64,000 nt of DNA from Blastobasis lacticolella (Eukaryota; Arthropoda; Insecta; Lepidoptera; Blastobasidae): contig LR990056.1 of assembly GCA_905147135.1 (NCBI GenBank), positions 15,634,001 through 15,698,000 on the forward strand. The letters run 5' to 3'. This document shows, piece by piece, positions 1 to 12,110 of the stretch. Each line of letters opens with the position of its first letter. The first letter of the stretch is position 1. The translations under genes were made by a program, and so were the position numbers. The notes beneath the pieces are model-generated. The model ran no database searches. It was given only the letters and a program-made list of their open reading frames with translations, and was not told where the DNA came from.

Positions 1-3000
1 TTTAACGAGGGGCTCGATTAGCTCTGCGATAGGAGAGCAAAAAGGGGCGGTTGGTCGTTGGTCGGTGATTTTGTTTATCCTAGTTCGCCACTTCACGTGT
101 TGCGCGTTTTTGTGGGCCACCCTGCCAAAATTATCCGCCTACACTCGATTTACTTGCAGCCGAAATGGAGCTTAGGTAATTAGGTGTTTGAGAGTTCTTT
201 ATTTCAGCTACTTATAACATATTGACACCCACTTTTGTGCTTAACGTAGTTAGGTAGGTTACTACTACTTAGCTACTAAGTAACTTGACTCGTTCTGGCT
301 TTGCAGAGTTTTGAAGGTACAGCTTACCATCATCAACGCCAGACGCCCTCTACTGGACACGATTTATAAAGCAATCGATTAGAATCAACAATTTATTAGA
401 TTAGTTTCCAACACCGAACGATTGCACTCACCATAACAATGCTTAAATCAATTCCGAAACTGCCTAACCAGTCGCCAGTAGCACCGAATGCGCCCTTCGT
501 CTTCTAGTTTCGAACCGGGTAACTTCCAACCATTTGCGTTCGATGTGTCCGCCCCGTAGTCCGAGTGTATTAGTGCACGTTAATACACTTCCCAACTCGG
601 CGACTTGGGACGGTTTTAAACGCTCCTGACAGGGCCCCGCGCGGAGTTTCCGAACGTGACCCGCCATTGATAAGTTTGCCATTTGGCAGTACGCGCTAAC
701 GACCTTAGCCCATTCTTCGAGTGGACGGGACGACTGTTTTGGCTGTTAACAAGACTGTATAACCGTTTATTCTGCCCTAAAACTGTGGTATCTTCGCGTA
801 TTTGTCTGGCGCAGATATTTAGGTATTAGAATGGAATCTATTCGGTGCACATTTAATAGCTTAAGCACCGTTGCTTTGTTCCTTGGCTTAGACTGCTGAC
901 CGTTCCGAACAAAAGCGCAATTGAATATTAAAATTTGCTTAACTCCAACGGAGAGTATGCAAGGGGCTAAAGGCACATCGAGTGCGCTCAAACTTTGCGC
1001 ATAAAGCCGCTGTGTCCCGGCGTCCGATAGAGGCCATTGAAAATAGATTTTCACGCTACGCCTCAACCGCTTTCGAGGGTACAACTTGGCGCAAATATTC
1101 GTTCAGGAATTTAGACTGGTGGTTAGTGTTGAGATAGTACATATGTGCGAGCTTAAAGCGCGAGCACTGTATTTGATTTTGTTTCCATAATTTTGAATTG
1201 GAACGGATTATAATATTGTGCAGGTTTTTTTGGTCGGGTTATACTGTGATCGTTATCAGCATAACTAACAAGGCAGTTAGGTATATTATGCAGTAACAAA
1301 GTATCGCCCACGAGTCTCTATCACTGAAGCGTGGAAAGAGTAATAAGACCAATAATTAAGTATTACTAACCCGGAACTAGGCTGGCTAAACCTAATTGGA
1401 ACTAAGGATTAAGTGAATAAATAATAAGCTGTTAACCTACACCGGTGCACGGAATTTTTTGCCTCGGTAAGGTGTAAAATTATTGAGCGTTATTGGTTAG
1501 AAGAATCCATTGCGCAGTCTTGATGGACGCTCGTGGCCATCCGAATTACAAGCGAGCGTCGAATCGAGTGCAGTCACGAAATGTCAGTAAATTATAATTT
1601 TTAATTGAATTTTATGACGCCACGATAATACTGGCCGTATACTTTTCAATTAGGATGGACGTTGCAGTTTAAAAGTAAAACTTTATTGGCGCGTAACTAA
1701 CGTCTGTGACAGGAACAATAGGATCTGTGGCTCGACACGAAGGTGCGTGTGTTTATGCAGCCTATATATTTTTTAACAGGTCGTCATAGGCTCTGTCATC
1801 TACAATGCCATGGACGCGTGCGGTTTAATGAAAAAAGTTAATTCATATTGATAGGAAATCCCGCCTTCTCTGTAATTAATAAGTGTTTTTACTTCTTTTT
1901 TGCGCTTAGACTGGCGATAACAAATTGCTAGGGCGGCGTAATTGACGTATGGAGTGGTAATTTTATAGGGTTCCGTGAACTGTGGGTGGCAACGAGTGAG
2001 ATTCCTGTTTGTAAGACTTGTAATGTCTCGGTGTTGAGAAATTTGTGTTTTTTGTCTAGTATTAGGTACCTAGATATTCTTTTGTGTTATTCTTATTTTT
2101 ATTTCGGTATAAGTTTGTCGGTTAGTTTTAGTACTTATTTCCATTAGTTGCTTTATTCCATTATTTCGTCGGATATCACAAGTTGGTTTTTAATTTTTTA
2201 CTTAATAATATTTTGCTTAATGCATTAGGTAAGTACAGAATATATGTACATGAACCTTCAAGCTTTGCTACAAATGCACTTGGCCACTACTACACCGCAG
2301 TAAATCAGAAATTATGGTAGCGTATTAATTGATTTCATTCTTAGATCTTATCCAATAAGAACCAGTCTCGAGTGTCTAGTAAAAAGTTGCTAAGCACTCG
2401 TCGATAAAATTTAATCGACCTTTAATTTTATGCGGGCAATATTGCTACTTAATTAGCTTATCGATTCTGCGTCCGTTATAAATCTGCGTAGTCGTTAGAC
2501 TGGCCAACTGAGCTGTATGTTACAGGACTTTCTTTTGGACGTTTCTGTATTTTATTAAGAAAAATTCAGGACCATACGTGGTTCTGTTTAATTGAATTGA
2601 CCGCTCGATCGCTCGCTGTCCGTTGTCGCAATTAAATAATAGCAATTTTTTTATTGTTGGTTTTTTTAATGTCATGACAAACCCGCGGTGTTCCGATTTT
2701 CTCTTTAAATTCTGTAATTTTAGATCACATGTCCTGCAAATTGAACACACGGTTGGTCACTCAAGTCTTCCCTCTGTTACCTTTAGATACCCCGAGCACT
2801 TTATTATTATTGATGTTACAACTATATCCAGTTTCAGCCATGGGCAGTGATCACTTACCATCAGACCGGCTCCCTCGATTGCCCCCTCTAATAGAAAAAA
2901 ATATATAAAAACAAAAAAAACCCTACAAATCTCAGAAACCTGGAGAGTACACGTTACGGCACTCGACTGTACCTAGAACCAATATGGCCGCCATCAATAT

Positions 3001-6000
3001 GCATACGTGCCACAGACAATACCATGTCATTTTTCCCGCCGTCAATTTCCCGCGCATTTCCCACGCAGAGCACAATATCCTACCTGTCCGTTCGCCATTG
3101 CGAAACGTTACGGACGTACGGTTCACACGTGCCCAACAGTGGGCACAGTGGGCATAGCGTACGCAAATGACATGTGTAGTGTAACGGCAGCGATTGTTGC
3201 GAAAGTAAATTGGCCGGCCTGATTCTCAGGGGAAATGAGGATTACTGGCGTACATAGAAACATACGGATCTCCAATTATTGAAGCCCAGGTACTTGATAG
3301 GGTTTTCTATCTTTAGTGTCTTTGAGATAGGTAAGGGCTTTTAATGCAAGGATCTATCCTCCAATGTAAACTACTTCGATTAATCATACAAAGATTTTTC
3401 ATAAACATGTGAACAGATGTACGACAGCCAGGTACTTGAATCAACATACATTGATGGGTTCTCAGAATTGAATATCAGTTTTTGAATATTAGCTCTTGTA
3501 CCTAATAAAATAAACAATGCAAACCAAAATTTAAAGCCTAATAATTCACGTAACGTAACGTCAATCATAACACAAATGTCAAAATCAACATTAGCGATTG
3601 TCAAAAAGTACAGTCGCAAACCTGAAGTCCTGATTCCTGAGAAGAAAGTACAGTCGCGAACCACACATGACGCCCGCTCGTGCCCTCCTTGCTCCAAACA
3701 AGAGCATCACCTGCGAGAAACAGCCAGTACACACCGATTGTTCCCACGGCTGCTGATTATCGGAGGCTAGCGTGACCGCTCGCTCGTCACCGCTTATTAC
3801 TGGTTACGACCGGATGTTGAGAGCGATCGCTGATGGCCGTTAGCACCGATATGTGATGTGAGGCTGTCATATTGTCTTGGCGGTACCTACCTAATCAAAT
3901 CTTGAAGGTTTATTTGTCCTTGGTACCAAGGCTGTGCTGCTTGGACTTCTGTTCGCGAGCGATAGTTTTTTAAATATTATAAAGTTTATTAGAGGGAGGC
4001 AAATACATACGCTAGCTGATGGCAAGTTGACCTGAAACTTGGAAGGCAAGTACCTACTTTGGACACGAATGGAACAGATAACGCTGTCTAAATAAGTCGT
4101 GGTGACGAATTTTTCCATTGCATCAGATAACAACATATTGATATTAGGCTGACGATCAAGAACAACCTTATGTGTAACCTTCATGATTTTTTAAATATCA
4201 TATCGATCCGAGAGGACCATCGATCAAAAGCAAGCCAATTTGAGTTTCGTACGCGTATTAATGACCCCATCTTTCGTATCAACCGTGGGTAAAACAAAAA
4301 AAGCTGCTACAAAATGCAACCATCGGAATCGTTTTCCATAACGCTGCGGATCTAATTCGAAAATTTCGCACAAAATAAGAAAAACCGCGACTCGCCGCGG
4401 AATTATCTGAAATTCAATCTATTTTAGCTCATCGCATCCGATGGGACAAAGGCTAATGCGCATACAGCCATTGTGTCCCCAGATTTATGTCTGCACTGCA
4501 TTGTCGGTAATGTGTACACGGCCTTACAATGAGTTTAACTCTTTTTGATTCTTCTTCCTTGTCGAATTTGCCACTGTGTTTCGTGTGTGGCAGCCATTAC
4601 GTGACTCATACTGCATTACACTTACTCATACTTTTGTGTTATTGGATTTCAGTCTTTTATTTGAGAAAAAATGTAATTTTACGGTATTCGATATTTCTAC
4701 CGATTTATTACACTCATCCTCGTCGAATTCTAGAAACTAGATTGTTATTTTTATTTATATGTGATTAACCCATAACTAAATATAATAAAATCGCTTCTCA
4801 TGTTTGTTTATTCGTTTAATTCTCCTACTAAATCTGGCAATGGATTTTATTGCGGTTTATCTACATCAGTGCATGCAGTAGATTCACGACGAAGGTTCTC
4901 TTTAGACCTTGTATGTTCGTATTTGAGTTGAACCCATACTGGTTTCTGGTACCTATATCTAATACATATAAATGTAAGCAAGAATTTTCCTCCTAATTTC
5001 AAGGGGACGATATGGTCGATGGTAAAGCATGCAGCCTTACCAGACAACGTCTATTCCCACATTCGAAAATAACACTGAAGTAGTTTCTGTAAATCGTATT
5101 ATACTCTAAATCCGTAGGAAAGCAAGCGGTGTCGACAAAAATACCCGTTTCGGCCGAAACCTTGAAAAGTTTATCCAAGTTCAGTAGATTGGGGGTCGTG
5201 TACCTTTAGATTTGTATTTGGAACACCAGTTATAAATACTAGCTCGTCATTCTAAATACTAGATTTGTAAGCCTTAAAATAACGTAGCCTGGTTGGAGGA
5301 GTAAAAATAAAAAGTTTGTATTGTTATTTGTTATTGCCGTATAGAAGAAAATAAGCGTGCAGGCTAGTAATACGAGTTAATATCGATTAAAATATTCTAA
5401 TTCGGTGAAGCTATTACGATGGCTTAGCATAAGCGTACTCTATCGCCATGGTGGCGCTATGGCTATCGTCATGGTGCTATGGTCTTCGTGTGCCGTCGCT
5501 AGACCCGTGTCCGCTTACGATTCCATTGTTTTCGACACAATTGTCCCGTTGTATGGAATGCCTTTTGAAATCACATTTTCCGCCTTGCATTTTCCAGCGT
5601 GAGACTATGGTTTTCAGAAGGAAATATCTATAAAGGCACAGGTTATGGGCTCTTGAAAGAAACTTCCTTTGTAATGTTTTCTCGATTTACTGTTTAGGAA
5701 TTGATGGACAAATTGCTAAGAGATGTTTTGGGCATATAGTTATGTGAGTTTGTATCCAATTAACTCGATTATTTTTAAAACGTTCGCATCGCATATAAGC
5801 TAAATACAAAGTTTCTGACAAGAGCTATCTAAATCCTGTATATTGCTCGTTTTTATGCAGTAGGCACTTTTTCACAAACACAAACAAGGATACTAAAAGA
5901 AAAAAAACATTTCAAAGTAGAGTGCAGAGTCTGAAATTTACATGTAGTCGAGAGACATTCGCGCAAGACATAGTTTCACGCTAAAAGAGCAGAGCGCAGT

Positions 6001-6926
6001 CGAGAGTTTTGATAAATATCCAGAACGAAAACGGGCAACGGGGAAAGAATATTGCGGCCATACGGAGAGAGGGAACACGTATTTGAACTATAAATCGAAA
6101 TCGTTACGACACTCGGGGAGGAGCGCGCTTGACCATATCCCCCCAGAACTGTCGCCACCCTCCCCCCTTTCTACCCCTTCCATGCGACAAGGACGGCGAA
6201 TCTTTCCGCAGTTCAGTTTCCGCACGCGAAAGGAAGTTGGAAGGACAGGACAGGTAAAAGGGCAAGGGCACAAACAAAAAATAAAAACAGTCTTAACAAA
6301 AAAAACAAAAGAGTGCGGTCGCTAGATGACTACTGATTAAGCTGCAGTTGAATTTAGTTTCGAGATCAGACGCGTGTAATGGAGGTGATGTCTGAATTGG
6401 CTCGGTTCATCGCAAGGCATGCATTGTGCAGTCATCGTGGATAAGTTCGATAGTAAAATGATCGCACAACGCTCGTGAGAGCGAGTGAATCCTTTTAAGT
6501 GGTTATCGTGGGCACGTTCTGATTTTGATGTTTTTCAGAGATTCCGTGTTCGTTTCATAATATTATTGCAAAAATATTTAAAGATGGTGTTAGAAAACAC
6601 GTAATTTCTTACGGTAATGATGCGTTTTTAACACCGAATCTCTGATAAAAACACAAGCCAATGATTGGCGTAGATTGAAAAGCAAATTGACCTAAATATC
6701 CGCGTTTGCCGCGCGGCATTGTACCATGATTGATGGGCCATTGTCAGCGCGGCCGGGACGTTGGGCGGCTACCGATGACTGTGCCGATCCCGGAGCAAGG
6801 TGAACGCGAGCTTTCGAAGTACGCAAAACGTCTTCAAGATAAAAAATCGAGAAAAACTGGCACGGGAGAAGATCGAGGCAAGCGACAACGGTAGAGACCC
6901 AAGTCGGAAGTAAAACGGTAAAGTAC
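1..6926 (-). other. ct: start of the cut intron after CR1; continues off the window
   Basis: The donor GTACTT at 6926 opens an intron with no matching acceptor seen in the window. I looked on the minus strand for the sequence expected after CR1 in insect Cut (an acidic stretch resembling SEDRIAHILSEAS) and for another CUT repeat, and found neither. A short direct repeat of the motif AGTACAGTCGC lies at about 3607 and 3648. The rest is AT-rich, apparently unique DNA. I see no convincing gene on either strand. Confidence 0.75.
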
Positions 6927-7439
6927 CTTTCTTAGGGATTAGCGACTTGAGCAGCATCACGGCGGCCTCGTCGCAGGCCCACGCGTGCATCTTGCGGTAC
7001 GAGTCGCGGCCCTTCTCCGTCAGCTTGTCCCAGGGCTTCGGCTTGGAGAGCAGCTCGGAGACGGTGCCCTGCGACAGCCCCAGCACGTACTTCGCGAACA
7101 GTCTCTGTCCGATGTTGTGGACGGACAGCAGCTCCCGCACGCGCCGGCTTATGTGCAGCGTGTCGAGGTTCGTGTTCGCGTATTTGTCCATGTTGTAGCG
7201 CAGCATCTCCTGCAGGCGCGCCTCCATGGGGTCCCCTTTGGGGATGAGCGAGTCGCCGAGCCGGCCGACGAGCGCGCCCGGCGGCAGCGGGCCCATGTCG
7301 TCCGCGAACCGGTACTGGCGGTGCTCCTCGAAGCGGAACGGCGACGGCGGCGGCAGCGGCAGCGCCACCGGCCCGTTGTTGTTGTGGTGCGTCGTGTTGT
7401 TGTTCAGCGGCGGCGGCGTCGCCGGCCACTCCTCCACAC
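6927..7439 (-). CDS. ct: cut, exon encoding the first CUT repeat (CR1)
   Basis: The acceptor tgtccgcag and donor AAGAAAG|GTACTT enclose 513 bp, entering and leaving in phase 1. Of its 170 full codons, about 1-35 are low complexity (LNNNTTHHNNN, Pro-rich). About 43-88 form a conserved collar (YRFADD, GRLGDSLIPKGDPMEARLQE, LRYNMDKYAN). About 91-170 form one complete CUT domain, from LDTLHISRRVRELL through NIGQRLFAKYVLGLSQGT and SELLSKPKPWDKLTEKGRD to LLKSLIPKK (genomic 7167-6928). CUT domains bind DNA, cooperating with each other and with a C-terminal homeodomain. From family knowledge this matches CR1 of Drosophila Cut almost residue for residue, including the collar outside the domain. Its place as first repeat after the coiled coil also fits CR1. 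Onecut and SATB proteins do not carry this collar. CR2, CR3 and the homeodomain are not in the window. Confidence 0.98.
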
Positions 7440-7853
7440 CTGCGGACACCACAGCGTTACGCGGGAACACGAGGAGCGGGGCGGGGCGGGGGGCATCACG
7501 TACGTACGCAAGCGTCGCATAGCAAACACCGCGCGAATCCTTAAACCGGGCGGCCTCTTTGAACCTCGCGACAGTAAACCTATCAACGATTACGCGCGTT
7601 CGTGAGTGGACTGCGGCTGGGTGTGGGAACTGGGGTCCTCGGTATTCCGCGCGGTTTCGGACAGCAGAGTGGTGAAGCGAACACGGACTAGCTACGGACA
7701 AACACATGGGTTGAATATCGATGGCGCTCGCGGGCGGCGATCGATCTCCAATGGACTTGACGACAACTAGGTGCTGGTGATCGTATCCAGCCTGAGAGGG
7801 TACCAGAGCATCCAAGTCAGGCTGAATTGCTTTGTTTACGATTCTCCACGTAC
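7440..7853 (-). other. ct: short cut intron, in-frame and free of stops
   Basis: The intron is GT-AG and 414 nt long, exactly 138 codons, with no stop in the cut frame, so the reading frame runs from 7995 straight through it. The donor (CAG|GTACGT) is strong. The acceptor tract is G/C-rich (ccccgccccgccccgctcc) rather than U-rich, so it may be weak. The translated intron (opening TWRIVNKAIQPDLDAL) resembles no domain I know. Retention would insert 138 residues between the linker and CR1. Splicing is the expected state because it restores the family-like protein. Confidence 0.85.
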
Positions 7854-7996
7854 CTGTATCCCGCCTTTCGGTGCTGCGCTCTCTCTCCGCGGAACTCCTC
7901 TCTTCCCGAAGCGCGGGCACCACGCTGGGAGAGCGCAAGGGCTCGGGCTTTGGTATCGTCCTCTCGCTCGGCCCCAAATCTAGGGAGCGGAGCATG
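7854..7996 (-). CDS. ct: cut, internal linker exon between coiled coil and first CUT repeat
   Basis: A U-rich acceptor (gtttttgttgcag) is followed by one base that completes the split Ser codon from the coiled-coil exon. Then come 47 codons and one trailing G at the donor GATACAG|GTACGT. The peptide starts MLRSLDLGPSE; together with the preceding KREI-S it matches the CUX1 stretch KKELNILKSMEFAPSE. This confirms both the gene and the join. The rest is low-complexity, rich in Pro, Arg, Glu and Ser (EERSSAERERSTERRDT), and probably disordered. The ATG at 7995 is internal and is not proposed as the normal start, because the match to family sequence continues into the upstream exon. Phase in is 2 and phase out is 1. 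Confidence 0.93.
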
Positions 7997-9820
7997 CTGC
8001 AACAAAAACAATTGTAATGTGAGATTTTGCTGTCGATTTATATCTGGTAGTAATTTTTACCGTCAAAATCAATCAGGCTTGGTGAAGAATATACAATATC
8101 GTACAGATTTTGCTATATATCCTTTTTACAAATAAAACGGCTACCTCTTCCGAGCGTGTCATGGAATATACCTCAACCTATACAATTATATATTTACAAC
8201 TCTCTATTTATCCGTGCAGTCCACTAGCGAACCAACCGGGTGGTCCATTCGCATGTCCGTATGTCTTAAATCTATCTCGAGTGATAGCTTATTAGTTTGC
8301 CGATAGAGCGAGCTAAGCCGAATGGTTGGAGCGTCGCCCACGAACCGCCGGGGGCAGAATGCACCGATTCAAACTAGGCTTAGCTTCGAAATGGGATCTC
8401 GGATTAGAGAATTCTAATTTGAGGTTATAGAATTCGTTGTCAGCAACCAGTCTGATTTATTGAATACTTGATTGCTGTGTGTTTCTGTAAAGACGAGTGA
8501 CGGGGGTGTTAGTTGTCTTTTCTTAAGTATATTTTTCGTTACGCCATTTTAGTTCCTTTTGCCACCACATTATTATCGTTTACAGAGAAGCGTACTTTAA
8601 TGGGAGCCTTCTCAATGTCTCCCGCTAAGTGTTGTGTGTTTTTGCTATCTAATACTTTATTAATGAAACAGAGCGTGTGTTCATTCATTTACTTTATGCT
8701 CACAGTTTGAGCAATTAATCTAAAACTGGCTGAACTTAGGGGAGTGGCACACCGACCTGAGTTCGGTTCATCAAATATTCAGTGTGTTACGAGCCTTAAA
8801 CTGAAGGCTTTTGCCCGAGACAAAGATGCTTTTAAGCTTCCTTTTGGAACAGCGGAAACTGTTGAGACAGTGTTAGGTCATGTTTTCGTTCTGTCTTCTT
8901 TTTAACGGTTTATGTTGACAACCCCTTTATTTTTTTACCATAAATTTACAGCGTTACAGTACTTACACATTTATGTTGATAACCGGAGTCTAACGTCCAT
9001 ATTCAGAAATTACTATGATCTTTCACAGTGCGTGCGAATGCACAGAGTTCCAACGGACACACACTACAACTGAGTGGCGATTGGCGTTATGCGGACCTCA
9101 AAATGAACAAAATTTATAATCTTTATTGTACCAACAGAAAAAATACATTTCACATAAATGTTACAGATGTAGGTATGATTGATGATGATTATTTCGCAGT
9201 GGGATTTAGGTAGAAGTATCGTAAGAGTTTTGCTCTATTCATATTGCTAAATTAAATTTTTTCTCAATTTACTATGCTCAAATATCGTTTCCAAACTTAA
9301 AAAATGCAATTTCAACTATTTCCTCCCAAAACAGGAAGACATCGGCCCACGACTCCACGAGGCCCGTATTCCCTTCGCGGGCTATTAAAACTCGTAGCTA
9401 TCATGGCTTCACCTACTTTCTGGGCGAAACATAAAACATCTAACTATGTCACCGAGTCTCATGTAGTTTGGGTAATGCAGGCGTGATCGCCTTTGTGTTA
9501 TGGCCGCCTGGTACCTCGGAGAGGATATTGGTGAAGTTATACGAAAAGTGGACGATATGATTTTTTCTTTAGTCCGTTTGGTAACATATAGTACATACAC
9601 TCTATTATAGAGGTGTATAAGAGTTAATCTAGAACTATCAAAACCCTACATTGTATCTACTAAGCCTGATCAGTGATCGTCCCATCTTATAATAATCTAT
9701 TTGCTGGACATAAGGCTTAGGAATAGCTTAAGAATCGCCCGAGTTCTGTGCAATTCGGCATTAGTACATATAGACAAAATATCCTGGTCGCGGCAAGTTG
9801 AATTGAAAAGTCCTCAAATA

Positions 9821-9930
9821 GATTTCTAGGCTAGGTTTTGGGTTCGAAGGTGCACGTTTTTTGTACAAGTCGTATAGCCCCACAATTTTTCCAAGCTTCA
9901 GTCGGTCGACACGCACAATCACTTGTCTAT
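9821..9930 (+). repeat. host repeat, copy without the MITE
   Basis: GATTTCTAGG-TAGGTTTTGGGTT and GTGCACGTTT at the left, and CGGTCG..CGCACAATCACTTGT at the right, match the copy at 50570-50970. This copy also lacks about 100 bp of internal sequence present there. Confidence 0.7.
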
Positions 9931-11859
9931 GCTTAGTTATAGGTAGATACCTAAGTACTTGAAACCTATGCTCTCCAATTACCTAAGTTACTCCTATATA
10001 GGTACCTACTGTGCAATCTGGGAACAAATTCCGAATCACTTAAGCATGCAATCTCGAAGACAACAAGCATACGAGACAATACAACGTTCACACCTGTACC
10101 AATCGTCTGGGGAGACTCCGGCACGTTTCCTACTAATTCACACAATATTGCCACCTTCAGCGTAACCCGGACAAATTGGGGAGCCAATATAACTGCTCCG
10201 AACTCGTACGAGCGAGCGACAACTATATTCGATCGGGTTGATGACCCGTGTTGCAACGCTACCGATTTCTGAAGCGCTTGTGTCTGCGTACAGAGGCTTT
10301 CGAAGGGGTATTCTTAAGTTGGCCGGGTTCCCGATCAAACGATTTAATTGGCGATATATTAAACTGTAATTAAGGTAAGGTGCAACCGTATTGTGGGAGG
10401 TGCGAAAATGACTCGCTTGGGGGCGAATCGATAAGGCGGTAGTGTTGCTTTGAAGATTTGTTGGTAGAGTTGTTCACTTTGTTTTCGTATTTGTATTGGG
10501 TATATTTAGTAACAATTATTATCGGAAAAATGAATATTAGGTAGGTACATTGTAATTTGGATGCTATGGTCTCGATTGTAAAAAGTAATTTGTAGATGTC
10601 AAAAGTTGACAATAGTTGTTGGAACACGGTGCAGTTTGAAGGCTGTTAGTGTTTTTAACTGCTTACGGCAGGATGTTGCCGATAGGTAAACTTACCCACC
10701 TACTTAGGGTTTTCTTCTTAAACTCATTTTACACTAACCTCGCGACTTATAATAAAGAGATGTTATTTACCAACAAAGTATCAATCGATCACTTTAGCAT
10801 AACTATACATAGCGTTAATGTCTATACATCGGTATATGTTCAAAATATTTTTCTAGAACATATTCAAATTCCTACTTCATCAGGTCCATAGAAAACGACA
10901 AGATCCCTATCACCTCAAAAGAGTTACCACACTCCTTTCTCACAACGAGATTGGAGAAAAATATTTCATATTTCATACCTGAATAATTCATATCTTAACA
11001 GCTACCCTACTGGTACCACTGCAGCCCCACTGGAGGGTCAATCCGATAGCTGAGGCGTACCTCTATAAATTGAGCGAAAACCGAATTGATTAAAACCATT
11101 CCAGGTGAATTAATTAAGTATTTTAATTAATACGATGTGCCGTGCCCTTATTGGCAATATTCCTTTCATAAATTTATTGAGATTGAGCCCTTTGAAGGGA
11201 CCAGGCGGCTGTTAGGAGATAAGGGACCCTACCTTCCGGTGATCATGTTGTTTTATGTCCTCCTGGTGTTTTATTTGATACCCTATCGGGATTATCGATT
11301 GCTGCGCCCTGATTACAACTAAATTTGGATAATATTTCGCCTGATTAGGTATTATGAAATGGCGAACACTTCGCTTGGTTAAGTACTTTGGGATCTTGGA
11401 ATATTCCACCCGTTACATCACAGAAATATAAGGAATTTGCAACTTATTAATCAATATCGGAGCATCCTTTACAGCATCTGGGGGCGGGCGGGGGCTCCCA
11501 GAAATATGTCTTTGATTCACTCGGAGGGAGCCTCGCTAGGCGGGCCATTAATCAAAAATTTGTACCGGATCCGTCGATAATTTTAAAACTGATAATTTGC
11601 GAACGCGCCCAAGATGGCCCCGGACCGGAATTGGCGAATAACGACGCCCCGGTTATTCGGAAGTGATTTATGTCCAATTGGGCGCGAATAATTCACAATA
11701 CCGAGAAATAAATCGCTTACTTTTTTGCGTATCGAACGCAACCCGTAATTAATGACGAATACATAAATGTAACAACCATTTCGTGACTAAAAATTATCAA
11801 GCAAGACAATCGCCTACCAGGAACTCATAATCTACAAGAGTTTTTTATCAACGTTGACT

Positions 11860-12110
11860 CATCGAACGGTGTCGCTGACGCGTATCGCCGTTATCAAACG
11901 AGCCATCGGCCGCCGATAGCCGAAGCTCCGCCCCCGTAGCCGCTGACCAATCGCCGCCGATCGATCGGTCAATACTACACGCCTATCGGCCCGGCACGTA
12001 CGTGTCCAACTGAGAAATCAACCGGAAAATTGAGCCACGTTATTGTTTCGGAAACACATAACTGTCAATCAGCCAATGACGCGCCGCGCCGCCTCCGATA
12101 GTTCCAATTT
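11860..12110. promoter_or_regulatory. candidate regulatory block in a cut intron, palindromes and CCAAT boxes
   Basis: This GC-richer island in AT-rich intron carries ATCGGC-C-GCCGAT (11905-11917), the perfect 12-bp palindrome CCGATCGATCGG (11957-11968), and CCAAT at 11947-11951 and 12073-12077. Family knowledge: Cut/CUX1 is also named CCAAT displacement protein, and its CUT repeats and homeodomain prefer ATCGAT-like sites. Autoregulatory binding is therefore an inference worth testing. No conservation data were available. Confidence 0.3.

Noticed and set aside
6932..7429. 165-codon minus-strand open frame, Ala/Arg-rich
   Set aside because: It is a frame-shifted shadow of the CR1 exon; the real frame gives an intact CUT domain.
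6985..7605. 206-codon plus-strand open frame
   Set aside because: It is antisense to the CR1 exon and its GC-rich surroundings, and is Arg/Val/Gln-rich as expected from the complement of a real coding exon. It has no independent motif.
6769..7995. The 408-codon minus-strand frame as a single intact protein starting at 7995
   Set aside because: The frame crosses two good splice donors and one acceptor, and the family match continues upstream into another exon. It is better read as two exons around an open intron.
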